The position numbers and the translations under genes are program-made. From IMG/VR virus record IMGVR_UViG_3300021963_000611, positions 1 to 24,931 of that record: a stretch of 24,931 nt of DNA. One strand, written 5' to 3'. This stretch comes from a virus. The notes under the pieces were generated by a model that saw nothing but the letters and a program-made list of their open reading frames with translations, made no database searches and was not told where the DNA came from. Numbering within the stretch: position 1 is the stretch's first letter; each line of letters starts with the position of its first letter. Positions 16,801 through 24,861 of this stretch are shown piece by piece.

Positions 16801-16931
16801 TTAGACCAGTCCCATATGCAGACACAGAAGATTTAGGAGGTAGTCCTTCTTATGGTGAGGATGAGTTTGGATTAAGCTACTCAATAAACTACCTACCAAT
16901 CAAAGATTCTGGGTGGGGAACCTACAATTAG
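13824..16931 (+). CDS. Large Ig-domain baseplate/tail protein (paralogue 1)
   Basis: 1035 aa. An I-set Ig-like domain spans about 88-185: VTLRVKAEQ, W125 in TYVWRKDGQ, and D160-x-G-x-Y-x-C166 in MQPRDAGTYTCEISNDIG. The partner cysteine of the B strand is absent, so there is no disulfide. A segment NLIKNPYGLDGTNDW (196-210) follows, of the NL-x-NG-x-W start common to galactose-binding-like modules. Residues 268-330 contain SYFTRTRYKF and GVFGVEGVRAFFSCY. The rest is strand-rich, with no recognised domain. Most of residues 50-540 align with the next gene (see finding). The length is near T4 gp7 (1032 aa), which also follows gp6 in T4, but I see no gp7 similarity. It starts on the last base of the previous stop. 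Likely a peripheral tail protein with surface-binding Ig and beta modules. Confidence 0.78.
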   Translation: MRFPDNSLNGDLNDNIAPKISGSVTRISASDLNENETVYDLLPVIVNRPPVITKSISEASSPPIKPYTAANATGEAMYQFPDGTVKINLGAKVTLRVKAEQPPILNVENGVPTMIKSTQGLTYVWRKDGQMIVSEYRESLASSVTVKGSQLVFDNMQPRDAGTYTCEISNDIGTVSSEPIQVEVLNLDFDSYFYRNLIKNPYGLDGTNDWSANNDDLTTKALVKTESPQDFIQPNKVNLFGYTMDMMHPRPYQIEPGVIQDLKMTDTFLKSGASYFTRTRYKFETKGGSFLVRAYQDIDLSDIQWLIKGGVFGVEGVRAFFSCYIGMALPSFIPVKELISLDQRTKDTNYVMSRPRVSAQNFLMAGPSHGPNENVSVYFEEYDNETRLTSKLMREDGSVNEVSERIAFTDPWSKRMANYWGQQYYKNDIYGLGEKSKSDGRDATLFTADELYPDPKTRFTYGQYVEFNKAIIAKLNPQTTKVRITLNFNTTDWRLFEMWRDAYEQGDEILDFVSWEAPYERHKWTRPALDWGKLIVPQLVSGDAVKDRLSADQLKTYKSKTIVEKAGSAQDPRGMVTGLNLALLPVLTQHRDATNYYTSITLAPNETPQSTLESGLQVGRDYDPYGLATRKLNLQFGFNTSPTPKLNKLGRVVMDHKLELGLSIQNPGEKTAKRLDVDADNLLPFAPNKGVFYEKSNTLKQASSNMAALSSYIRYNTTSKDLKLAAFSTYKKTAVDPLHDDKYVLVDGGERAPLQGDEEFKVWNNKVRFELLFSLPSSSVQQTQVNTIFSGAPQPPTYPRLQKYELTIDFSNKNNKKALLKRTAAMPGQGAGSFELSYEIDPYGKLIMQMPDNLVYGSSIIGGWGYTAKKEDIVIADTPINLLRGLKESVIVPGVRQSKGVEVLDHVNSIIDKVRSTSQSRISGSAAYTELNTLERYYKQLDSYQKGLIQNISQPQFAAVEAICKTSITVNWTDLFGAPKLRNTTEMPSLIGVRPVPYADTEDLGGSPSYGEDEFGLSYSINYLPIKDSGWGTYN

Positions 16932-16938
16932 TTTTTCT

Positions 16939-16954
16939 CGATATTTAATAGTAG
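16939..16954 (+). promoter_or_regulatory. Weak late-promoter-like motif before the second Ig protein
   Basis: CGATATTTAATAGTAG fills most of the 23-nt gap and abuts ATG 16955. It shares ATATTTAAT with the stronger copies but lacks the AAAAC end. It is the weakest of the five and is supported mainly by its place in a gap. Confidence 0.35.
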
Positions 16955-19378
16955 ATGGAGTCTAAGAAAGTCATAAGGTTATCGGCATATCCGCAAGAAA
17001 AAGCTATTAGAGCTGGTGAGTTTTCACTAATGCCCTCGAACCCTGCTCTTCCTGCTATTGTATCACAACCTATTCAAAACTTTCAGCAGTATACTTGGAT
17101 TATGGGTGACGATAATGGTACACCAAAATATCAGCAAATCACACCAACCTACAATACGATCAATTTGATTGAGGGCACATCCTTTAGCTTTGAGGTTAGA
17201 GCTATCGATCCATCAAACGTATCAGACATAAACAACACCAGCAATCTCCTATTCTTATGGAAAAGAGATGATGCACCAGTATTTGAACTCAACAGATTGA
17301 ATGGAGGAGTTGGTACTCCTGCCGCAATGATTGAATCAAAAGACAGTAACGTAACATTATCTGGTCGCTATCTTTGTGAAGTGTCAAATACCTATGGCTC
17401 AGTAGAATCACAAGCGTTTATATTAAACGTGATTGATCCATACAAACACCCTAAATTATATAAAAACCTTGTCATCAATGGTGATGGTGAGGGAGGTTTA
17501 CAAAACTGGGAGGGTTCTGAGATTAAAGTTAATCCATTCCTCAATGACGTGTCCATCACCAAAGGCTTTGGATCCTTCAGAATGGGTAACTTCTCTATGC
17601 TGGATCAAAACAAAGCTGTTACTGGAACACCACCAGTCGGTTTCTATTTCAGCTTGGCTGGTCATGGTGGTTTATTTTACAACCACTACAAGAAGCGTTT
17701 AGATGCTGATCCAACATTCTCAAACATTAACACACTATCGAAGTCGCGTGATGTGCTTTCGGAGTTTGATAGATGGATGTCAGAAGGAGTACCACCACAA
17801 ATTATACCTAACGAGGATTTCAATCAAGCTCCTTATGCAGCATTCTTTCCAGGAATAGCTTGGATGGATGCGTATAACAAAAATACAGGTAGTAATTTGA
17901 TTGGATTGCAGGCTGAGATTAAAGGTCATACACCAACATATTTTACAAGGGATAAAATTAAGTTTCTAAAAGCGGGTGGGAGTGCGACAGCTCGAATGAG
18001 TCAGGTTATTGATATTAGTGAAGCTTCGGAATTAGTAGATGGCAACGTTTATGGTGTTAATCAGATTGTATCTCAGTTTTTTGCTTATGTTGGAGTTGGA
18101 ATAACAAACTACACAATTAAAGTGCAAACCACTGAGGGTCCAAAAACTCTAAACTATTACGTAGCCGACTCTGAGGAGGTATACACTCGAGTTGTGGGAT
18201 CTGATAATACAGCCATAACTGTACCGAGAGATGATGAGAGAGCTAAGAAATTAAAATCACCAGGACACTTATATACACTATTACCTAACACGCCAATTGA
18301 GGTAGTACCACACTGTTATGACAAAACACAAATTACACTAGAATACCTTGGAACTAATGGTAGCGTGTTGAAAGTGCAAGATGTTGGAGGTCCTCGCGAG
18401 AGGGATATTTGGGCTGTAAAAGAAAAAGTATTCTTTCCATTAACGCTATACGGTTTGTATGAATTTATCAAACCTAGCGATGAAGGCAATAATATCACAG
18501 TGTTTGGTCAAAAATACACCAACACCAATGATATCAAAATCATGTTTGATAGGTCAAACTCACAAACAGAGTTATTCTTGCACCCGTCAAAAAAGACTTT
18601 TACAAAAGCTACGCTAAAAGATGTAGCAGCCAGATTTTTACTGAACAAGTGGGATTTTGAGACGTGGCAAAATGCATACCCTGGACCAATTTGGTTTGCG
18701 AATAATAAACGATACAAAGCGGCTAATGATTTTGGAGCAGCTGCGATGTTTGGTGTTGGGGTTGATACGGTAGTGCCTCGTGGTACAAGGTCTATAAGAC
18801 TGTCTGTATCATTTGATCACACATCACCAGTAATAACAGACAATGATCCAGCTTCTAAAGGATGGAAGGATGATTACCTATATGTTGATGATTTTGGTAA
18901 TCACAACTCAACAAGTGTAAGAACTACGGAGTACGGAAATCCTAGATGTGGTATTACAAAAATTAAACTGCAGCTGTTTCCTAACAAAGTAGAGATAAAC
19001 AATAAAAGTTTATCTTACAGCTTACCACCAACACAAGCAACGGTATTAGGTTTGCAGAAGAGGTTATATCAAGACCCAGCAGCATTCAATACTGGCGATG
19101 TTGATAACTTCCAGTACAGAATATTGCTACCAAAAGAGCTACCAGAAGCAAACACACAACAAGATACATTGATGACATTGAAATCTTACAACACATACGT
19201 GAATAAGATAATGGAAGATGCTTCAAAAGCAGCAGAGCAGTACCCAGATGGCGTGCCTGATGAAGAATTGCCAACAGCTGATGATATCACAGCACAAGAG
19301 GATGATCACTATACGACTGGAGACTTTAATCAATCTTTAGAGATTTCAGAAGAACAGATTGATCCTGGTATGGAGTAA
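16955..19378 (+). CDS. Large Ig-domain baseplate/tail protein (paralogue 2)
   Basis: 807 aa. An Ig-like domain at about 70-160 shows INLIEGTSFSFEVRAID, W102 in LLFLWKRDDAPV and the YxC box in LSGRYLCEVSNTYGSVESQA (C141); the second cysteine is again missing. It is followed by NLVINGDGEGGLQNWEGSEI (171-190), a textbook NL-x-NGDGE-G-x-W opening of a carbohydrate-binding jelly-roll module. Residues 322-385 (TYFTRDKIKF, GNVYGVNQIVSQFFAYVGVG) match paralogue 1. The C-terminus (740-807) is acidic and helical and may be disordered (DEELPTADDITAQEDDHYTT). The gene has its own weak promoter-like motif and is preceded by a 23-nt gap. Probably a virion protein beside paralogue 1, with possible glycan binding; its role is not known. 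Confidence 0.77.
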   Translation: MESKKVIRLSAYPQEKAIRAGEFSLMPSNPALPAIVSQPIQNFQQYTWIMGDDNGTPKYQQITPTYNTINLIEGTSFSFEVRAIDPSNVSDINNTSNLLFLWKRDDAPVFELNRLNGGVGTPAAMIESKDSNVTLSGRYLCEVSNTYGSVESQAFILNVIDPYKHPKLYKNLVINGDGEGGLQNWEGSEIKVNPFLNDVSITKGFGSFRMGNFSMLDQNKAVTGTPPVGFYFSLAGHGGLFYNHYKKRLDADPTFSNINTLSKSRDVLSEFDRWMSEGVPPQIIPNEDFNQAPYAAFFPGIAWMDAYNKNTGSNLIGLQAEIKGHTPTYFTRDKIKFLKAGGSATARMSQVIDISEASELVDGNVYGVNQIVSQFFAYVGVGITNYTIKVQTTEGPKTLNYYVADSEEVYTRVVGSDNTAITVPRDDERAKKLKSPGHLYTLLPNTPIEVVPHCYDKTQITLEYLGTNGSVLKVQDVGGPRERDIWAVKEKVFFPLTLYGLYEFIKPSDEGNNITVFGQKYTNTNDIKIMFDRSNSQTELFLHPSKKTFTKATLKDVAARFLLNKWDFETWQNAYPGPIWFANNKRYKAANDFGAAAMFGVGVDTVVPRGTRSIRLSVSFDHTSPVITDNDPASKGWKDDYLYVDDFGNHNSTSVRTTEYGNPRCGITKIKLQLFPNKVEINNKSLSYSLPPTQATVLGLQKRLYQDPAAFNTGDVDNFQYRILLPKELPEANTQQDTLMTLKSYNTYVNKIMEDASKAAEQYPDGVPDEELPTADDITAQEDDHYTTGDFNQSLEISEEQIDPGME

Positions 19379-19392
19379 GAACTTAAACGCTT

Positions 19393-19409
19393 CATATTTA
19401 TATTAAAAC
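19393..19409 (+). promoter_or_regulatory. Late-promoter-like motif before the 1547-aa tail protein
   Basis: CATATTTATATTAAAAC lies in the 34-nt gap before GTG 19413 and is among the strongest copies. The core TATTTATA is at 19395-19402 and the motif ends 3 nt before the start codon. Confidence 0.6.
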
Positions 19410-19412
19410 CGC

Positions 19413-22400
19413 GTGGCTAATAAGAACATACTTAATCTGAACACTAAGGATTTGAGTACCTCTTTTGAAGGTAGCTCAAACGCATTACCAGCTGCTATTA
19501 AGCAGACGGTACTAAAGGGTGTTGAAGATATTATTCGCGAGGAGTCTACGATTCCGCTTGCAGTTAAACAATTGCAGGTTGACCCAACACAAGCATCAGT
19601 ACCCGCATTTGGTAATTATACCAATCCAAATCAAGCCTATCCAAATGATGTGGTTAGATTGGACATAGTAAATGCTAACAATCAATATCTTGAATCTAAT
19701 TTTAGAGTATCGACATTTAACAAGAATGGCGATGAAATAACGCTAGATCCAGAAAAAGACTTATTTGATTTAGGTTACATTTCTGGTAAGTATAGGGTAC
19801 TATACAAGTTTCATCGTAACTACCTTGGAGCTGGTGATGCTCACAAATTACAAATTCAAGAGGTTAGCTCAGATGGTTTAGAGATAAGAGTTATTCCATC
19901 ACTATCAACCAATCTTGATAACACAAACTTCCTAGAGTTCTTTTCTAGAAGGTTTTTTGAATTACCAAAATCACAAGTATTACCACAACTCTTCTTGAGC
20001 AAGGATGCAAACACCACAATGCAAGTGTTTGACTATGTGCAAGATAAGTTTACCTATAGCGCAAGCCCTTACAGCATCATCTTTAAGCTAAACACACCTG
20101 CTCCAGCTGGTGTAGTAGTTGGTGATAATATATGGTTAAGTCAGGTTGTTAGTGAGGATCTTCCTGCTGATACAATTACAATTGTACCACCAAAGCCAAA
20201 GACAAACAAAACCTATATTGCAGGGCCTAACTGGGATGCTGTTAATAAAGATCAAACAGCTACTTCAACTCAGTATAAGGATTGGGACGATTTATTAACA
20301 ACAAATACAACTACCGCACAGGATATTGTAAACAAGTTGTTAAGCGGATCGGCTATTGAGGGTATTCCACTCAACATTGATTACCGAAAGTTCGAAAACC
20401 ACATACACTTTGGATCAGCAACTGAGCGTTTATTAAACTTCAAGTATAAAATGCAGTTGCTAGAAAGCTATGACCAAAGGTTAGCATTTCTAAACACAAA
20501 CTTAACTGTAACGGGTAGTGGTTATCACCAGAATAATATAACCGACACAGAAACAAAAAAAGCTGCCTTAATTGGTGCCTTCGACAATTACGAAAAATAC
20601 CTTTTCTATCAATCATCTAGCTACGTAACTAATAGCTATGGTGAGTTTTATCCATCAACATGGCCAAAACAAAACAGCAGTAAACCTTACGTAAACTACT
20701 CCGTAACATCTTCTCAAGTGGAGGCTTGGTTTGAGGGAGTATTTGCATCAGCTAGCCTATTTGACCAGAATAACGATAACGCACTATATAAATTAATTCC
20801 AGCACACATTCTCGAAGATACTACAAACGAGGAGTATGTACTATTCACTCACATGATCGGACACTATTTTGATTTGGTGTTTGCTTATGTCAAGGAGATG
20901 ACCAAGGTGTCTGACCGTGATCAATCTGTATTGGAGGGTTTTAGTAAAGAGCTTATTTATCATGTAGCTAAGAACCTAGGTGTAGACTTTGAGAATGGAA
21001 ACACGTTGGAGGAATTGTGGAGTTATACACTAGGAACAGATGTGTCTGGATCATTATCCTCTACATATGGTATTTCTACAGAGGATAAGACAAAAGAGAC
21101 TTGGAAGCGTATAGTTAACAACCTTCCATACCTACTAAAAACAAAAGGTACTGAAAGAGGTGTTAGAGCTTTGATTAACTGCTTTGGTATCCCACAGACA
21201 ATTCTAAGAATTAGAGAGTATGGAGGAGCAGAACCCGAGTTTGATACCAAAACCGATTGGGTTTATGAGCGTTTCAACTATTCAACGACGATTGGATACA
21301 ACGGCAAGACTTCTGGTAATGTGTTTAATACAATTCGCATTCCATGGAGAACTAATCCATTCACAGCAACATATCCACAAACAATCGAGTTGCGCGCCAA
21401 AATGGCAGCAAACCAATCTAAAACACAGAGGTTAGCTGAAAAATCAGGCTCTTGGTATTTACAAGCTTCTAAAAGTGGTACTAATCAATACCTGACTCTG
21501 TTTTTGGGAAATAATGCGGGTAGCACCACAGACTACACAGCTTCCGTTGCATGGACTTCGGCAAGTGTGAGTTGTTCTATCTATGATGGTGATTGGCATC
21601 ATATAGCAATTCGTAGAGAGGTTGAGTCAGATAACGATCCAACAAACCAAGTATACACACTCGTTGTTAAGAAGGCAAATAATCAAAAGGTTGTGTTTTC
21701 ACAATCCGCGAGTATTAGTATTAATGGTGCGACAAGTCAGTCGTATAACCAAGCTTGGACACAAACAACTTCTTCCTTTGGTAACGTAGCAGGATATATG
21801 TTTATTCCGGCTACCGGATCATTCACAGCTGCACAATCGCATTCCGCGGCTTTGTGGACTGGTAGTATCCAAGAGGTTCGTCTCTGGACATCACCATTGC
21901 AGGATGCCATCTTAGACAATCATACGCTAGCACCCACAAGTTATCAAGGAAATACAATAGATGTTTATACGGGAAGTACCTCAAGCTTTGATACACTATA
22001 TTGTCGATTGCCACTAGGAGCTGACAACAATAAATTGACTCAGCTGACTGGAAGCAATCTGCTTTATGTATCTTCTTCACACCCTAACCAAACAATCCCA
22101 TACTCATCGAGTTTAGGAGCAACAGCATTCCTCAATTTTAGCGGATCCTCTCTCACAACAATCTATAAGCCAGAAACTGAGATACACTCTCTAGAATGGC
22201 CAGATTTAGGCACCAACAGACAAGTTGGCAATAAGATTCGTATTGATGAGACCATTCTAGTAAGTGATCAATTATACAAAGACAATCGTGTTGAACGAGC
22301 TCTAACGGATAACTTCCCAATTGACACACCTAGACTTGGCATTTACTTATCACCGACAAATGAAGTAAACCAAGACATTGCTGAGCAATTTGGTGGACTG

Positions 22401-24056
22401 AGTATTGATGATTATATTGGAGATCCATCTCAACTTTCAGCGGAAAGCTACAAGGATCTAATCCATCTCAATAGCACCTACACAAAGAAATATAAAGCAA
22501 TCAATAAAACACAAAACTACATCAGATTGCTGAGATATTATGATGCAGCTTTGTTTCAATTGGTTAAGAAGTTCATACCACATAGAGCCAATGCTCAAGT
22601 TGGATTGGTAATTGAACCGCATATTCTATCAAGAAGCAAGGTACCAACCAAGCTACCAACCTTTGAGGAAGAGACTTATGAGACATCGTTAGACGTAGGT
22701 CCAGAAACATACATTACACCAGGCGGCTTTGTGCAAGATGGTGATGGTGAACCATTCCGTAATATGGAAGGTTATGTACAAGAAGGAACTGTTGGAGGAG
22801 ATGAGTCGGACTTTCTAATTACTAGCGGTGATGTTGCTCAGGTACTAGAAGGACCAGCATACACACCAGGCATCGATGGAGTAATTCCAGAAATGGATAC
22901 GACAGCTTATGACATGGTGGTTATTGATGGTACACAAATTGTATCACCATTAAGACCTAATGGTTATGCTGAGGTATATCCAAAAACCATATCAGGCAAT
23001 TGGTCTGGTAGTGTTGGTGAAAAGTATAGAGAAATTGCAGAGACGCCTACTGGAGAAGCTAAGACTGGTGTTACTGCCTATGGTAGAGATGTTAGAGTGC
23101 AAGGATCTCAGTATGTGTTCATGAGCTCTTATTTGAGTAGTAGTGGTCAATGGACTCCATTTACGAGTAGCCGTTACGATTACCATAATCCAATTGGTGT
23201 GACAATCTACAACAACACACCAAGCGATGTTTCGTTGCTATCGGAGGAGATGTATGATTGTAATATCTTTGGTGGTAAAGCTTTCTCAGATCATAGAGTT
23301 TACTCACCAACAGCAACAAGCCTAACAATCACAAACATTACATCAAGCGATGCGTGGAATGAAAACGCGTGGTTAAGAGAGTATGGCTTAGAGCCAATCG
23401 ATTTAGTGTTCCAAGGTACAACATATCCTGCTGCAGGTTCGTCAGCTTCAACTATAGGTTACTGGCGATTAGTAGGATCTGGTAATACAAGCTATCCAGG
23501 CTTAAACTTCTATCAAGCCTATAGTGCGGTATCAGGAACACCAACAACAGCATCCATACGAATACCATCATTTTTCTACAAAGCAGACGATCCAACTACT
23601 TGGGATTACATTTATCGAGTGACAATCTCGACAGATGAAACCACAGCTGTAGGTAATACGTTAGAGTTGCATTTTGGTAATTTGGATTGTGCATTAACTG
23701 CATCAATCACACCAACAACTACACAAACTGAAGTGAGTTTTGATACTAAAGCTTTAGGTCCATGGTTGGGTTTGAGACTAAAAACAGTTTCTGTAAGTGC
23801 AACTAATCCATCAACATACATACCGACATTGAGTGTTAGATGTCTAAATTATCATGCACAAGTTCAAGATTTTCATTTACGACATAGTTATGGTATGAAG
23901 ACTGTTCGATACGATGGTAGTAAAATGACTTCAGCGGATTGGAATGTTAATAGTCCAGATACAGTCGATGGAGGTCCGGTGGTACAAGTTACTGTTGGTG
24001 GTGGAAAACAACTAGCAGTTAAGCCTAATACAAATGGAACCTTTGAAATAAAATAG
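19413..24056 (+). CDS. Giant tail/baseplate protein: gpI-like segment with inserted LamG domain
   Basis: 1547 aa, starting with GTG. Residues about 560-600 (WKRIVNNLPYLLKTKGTERG, VRALINCFGIPQTILRI) fit the conserved 'short helix, (K/R)GT, RxLLxxxGI' segment of phage tail protein I (P2 gpI-like). From about 625 to 840 a concanavalin/LamG-type beta domain is inserted: DGDWHHIAIRRE (725-736) and TGSIQEVRLWTSPLQDAI (816-833) are its classic strands. The gpI-like part then resumes with QDIAEQFGGLSIDDYIGDPS, then a helical block LLRYYDAALFQLVKKFIPHR. The C-terminus (about 1150-1547) is beta-rich and probably the distal, binding part. GTG is the only start fitting the promoter motif 3 nt upstream; ANKNILNLNTKD follows. 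It probably joins the wedge to a receptor-binding arm. Confidence 0.78.
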   Translation: MANKNILNLNTKDLSTSFEGSSNALPAAIKQTVLKGVEDIIREESTIPLAVKQLQVDPTQASVPAFGNYTNPNQAYPNDVVRLDIVNANNQYLESNFRVSTFNKNGDEITLDPEKDLFDLGYISGKYRVLYKFHRNYLGAGDAHKLQIQEVSSDGLEIRVIPSLSTNLDNTNFLEFFSRRFFELPKSQVLPQLFLSKDANTTMQVFDYVQDKFTYSASPYSIIFKLNTPAPAGVVVGDNIWLSQVVSEDLPADTITIVPPKPKTNKTYIAGPNWDAVNKDQTATSTQYKDWDDLLTTNTTTAQDIVNKLLSGSAIEGIPLNIDYRKFENHIHFGSATERLLNFKYKMQLLESYDQRLAFLNTNLTVTGSGYHQNNITDTETKKAALIGAFDNYEKYLFYQSSSYVTNSYGEFYPSTWPKQNSSKPYVNYSVTSSQVEAWFEGVFASASLFDQNNDNALYKLIPAHILEDTTNEEYVLFTHMIGHYFDLVFAYVKEMTKVSDRDQSVLEGFSKELIYHVAKNLGVDFENGNTLEELWSYTLGTDVSGSLSSTYGISTEDKTKETWKRIVNNLPYLLKTKGTERGVRALINCFGIPQTILRIREYGGAEPEFDTKTDWVYERFNYSTTIGYNGKTSGNVFNTIRIPWRTNPFTATYPQTIELRAKMAANQSKTQRLAEKSGSWYLQASKSGTNQYLTLFLGNNAGSTTDYTASVAWTSASVSCSIYDGDWHHIAIRREVESDNDPTNQVYTLVVKKANNQKVVFSQSASISINGATSQSYNQAWTQTTSSFGNVAGYMFIPATGSFTAAQSHSAALWTGSIQEVRLWTSPLQDAILDNHTLAPTSYQGNTIDVYTGSTSSFDTLYCRLPLGADNNKLTQLTGSNLLYVSSSHPNQTIPYSSSLGATAFLNFSGSSLTTIYKPETEIHSLEWPDLGTNRQVGNKIRIDETILVSDQLYKDNRVERALTDNFPIDTPRLGIYLSPTNEVNQDIAEQFGGLSIDDYIGDPSQLSAESYKDLIHLNSTYTKKYKAINKTQNYIRLLRYYDAALFQLVKKFIPHRANAQVGLVIEPHILSRSKVPTKLPTFEEETYETSLDVGPETYITPGGFVQDGDGEPFRNMEGYVQEGTVGGDESDFLITSGDVAQVLEGPAYTPGIDGVIPEMDTTAYDMVVIDGTQIVSPLRPNGYAEVYPKTISGNWSGSVGEKYREIAETPTGEAKTGVTAYGRDVRVQGSQYVFMSSYLSSSGQWTPFTSSRYDYHNPIGVTIYNNTPSDVSLLSEEMYDCNIFGGKAFSDHRVYSPTATSLTITNITSSDAWNENAWLREYGLEPIDLVFQGTTYPAAGSSASTIGYWRLVGSGNTSYPGLNFYQAYSAVSGTPTTASIRIPSFFYKADDPTTWDYIYRVTISTDETTAVGNTLELHFGNLDCALTASITPTTTQTEVSFDTKALGPWLGLRLKTVSVSATNPSTYIPTLSVRCLNYHAQVQDFHLRHSYGMKTVRYDGSKMTSADWNVNSPDTVDGGPVVQVTVGGGKQLAVKPNTNGTFEIK

Positions 24057-24072
24057 GATTTACAAAACGAGA

Positions 24073-24089
24073 CATATTTATATAAAAAC
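24073..24089 (+). promoter_or_regulatory. Late-promoter-like motif before the last complete gene
   Basis: CATATTTATATAAAAAC in the 41-nt gap before ATG 24098 differs from the 19393 copy at one base (A for T). The TATTTATA core is at 24075-24082, and the motif ends 8 nt before the start codon. Confidence 0.58.
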
Positions 24090-24097
24090 AACTAGAA

Positions 24098-24850
24098 ATG
24101 GGATACTTAGATAACTCAACTGTCACAGTAGACGCGATTCTTACAAACAAGGGTCGTGAAATTCTCGCAGGTGGTGGTAGACTTAACATCACAAAGTTTG
24201 CACTATCTGATGACGAAATCGATTACGATTTATGGAATCCAGCTCACACATTAGGATCAAACTATTATGGAGCTGTAATTGAAAACATGCCGGTGCTTGA
24301 AGCACTTCCGGATGAATCACAAATGTTACGCTACAAATTAGTAACTTTACCAAAAGACGTAATTGGTATTCCAGTTATTAGCGTGTCTCCTGCAGCTGTT
24401 AGCTTCACATCATTAAAACAAGAGATTGTTGTTAGTCCCGCAACTTTGAACTTGGCTGGTGGTAACGACTCTTTAGGATACACAGCTATCTTGTCAGACG
24501 ATACGGTTGCATCTCTGGAAGTTGCAGCAGACGGTGGTGTTTCTAAGGTACCACAAAATACATCACCAATTGGAATGAATCCAGCAGCAATCGCAGCTGA
24601 AGCAAACGCAACTGGTGTAACAAGCTTCTTAGATGATGAGGTAACAAGTGTAACAACAGCAGGTAAAACTATTGTTAAAGTTGGTAAGAAGTTTGTGTTA
24701 AAACCAAAACCACAAGCAAACTTAACAACTATTAAACGTTGTTTATTAACAATCATTGGTAATGAAACTGGTGGATTTAAGACTGTGTCTGTAAGCGTTG
24801 ATCCTACAAACTTTGCAGCATTAGACATTCAAGCAGCTTTAGTACGATAA
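24098..24850 (+). CDS. Probable tail structural protein with conserved N-terminal domain
   Basis: 250 aa. The N-terminal about 95 residues show a module I associate with T4-like structural proteins of unknown role (pattern recalled, not checked): VTVDAILTNKGREILAGGG, LNITKFALSDDEIDYDLWNP, then LGSNYYGAVIENMPVLEALP and MLRYKLVTLPKD. Residues about 100-250 form a second, strand-rich half that looks like a bacterial-Ig-type fold: VSPAAVSFTSLKQEIVVSPA, LSDDTVASLEVAADG, then LLTIIGNETGGFKTVSVSVD. There is no signal peptide. It follows a promoter motif after a 41-nt gap and precedes another gene by 11 nt. Likely part of the tail fibre or baseplate, in several copies; the exact role is unknown. Confidence 0.75.
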   Translation: MGYLDNSTVTVDAILTNKGREILAGGGRLNITKFALSDDEIDYDLWNPAHTLGSNYYGAVIENMPVLEALPDESQMLRYKLVTLPKDVIGIPVISVSPAAVSFTSLKQEIVVSPATLNLAGGNDSLGYTAILSDDTVASLEVAADGGVSKVPQNTSPIGMNPAAIAAEANATGVTSFLDDEVTSVTTAGKTIVKVGKKFVLKPKPQANLTTIKRCLLTIIGNETGGFKTVSVSVDPTNFAALDIQAALVR

Positions 24851-24861
24851 AATAAAGGATA

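Noticed and set aside
13824-16931. T4 gp7, because of near-identical length (1035 vs 1032 aa) and position after gp6.
   Set aside because: I see no gp7 sequence pattern and there is a clear Ig domain, so length alone is not enough.
24331-24828. Minus-strand open frame (165 aa) opposite the 250-aa structural protein.
   Set aside because: The + strand gene is clearly supported by family-like sequence and by its promoter; the antisense frame has no recognisable features.
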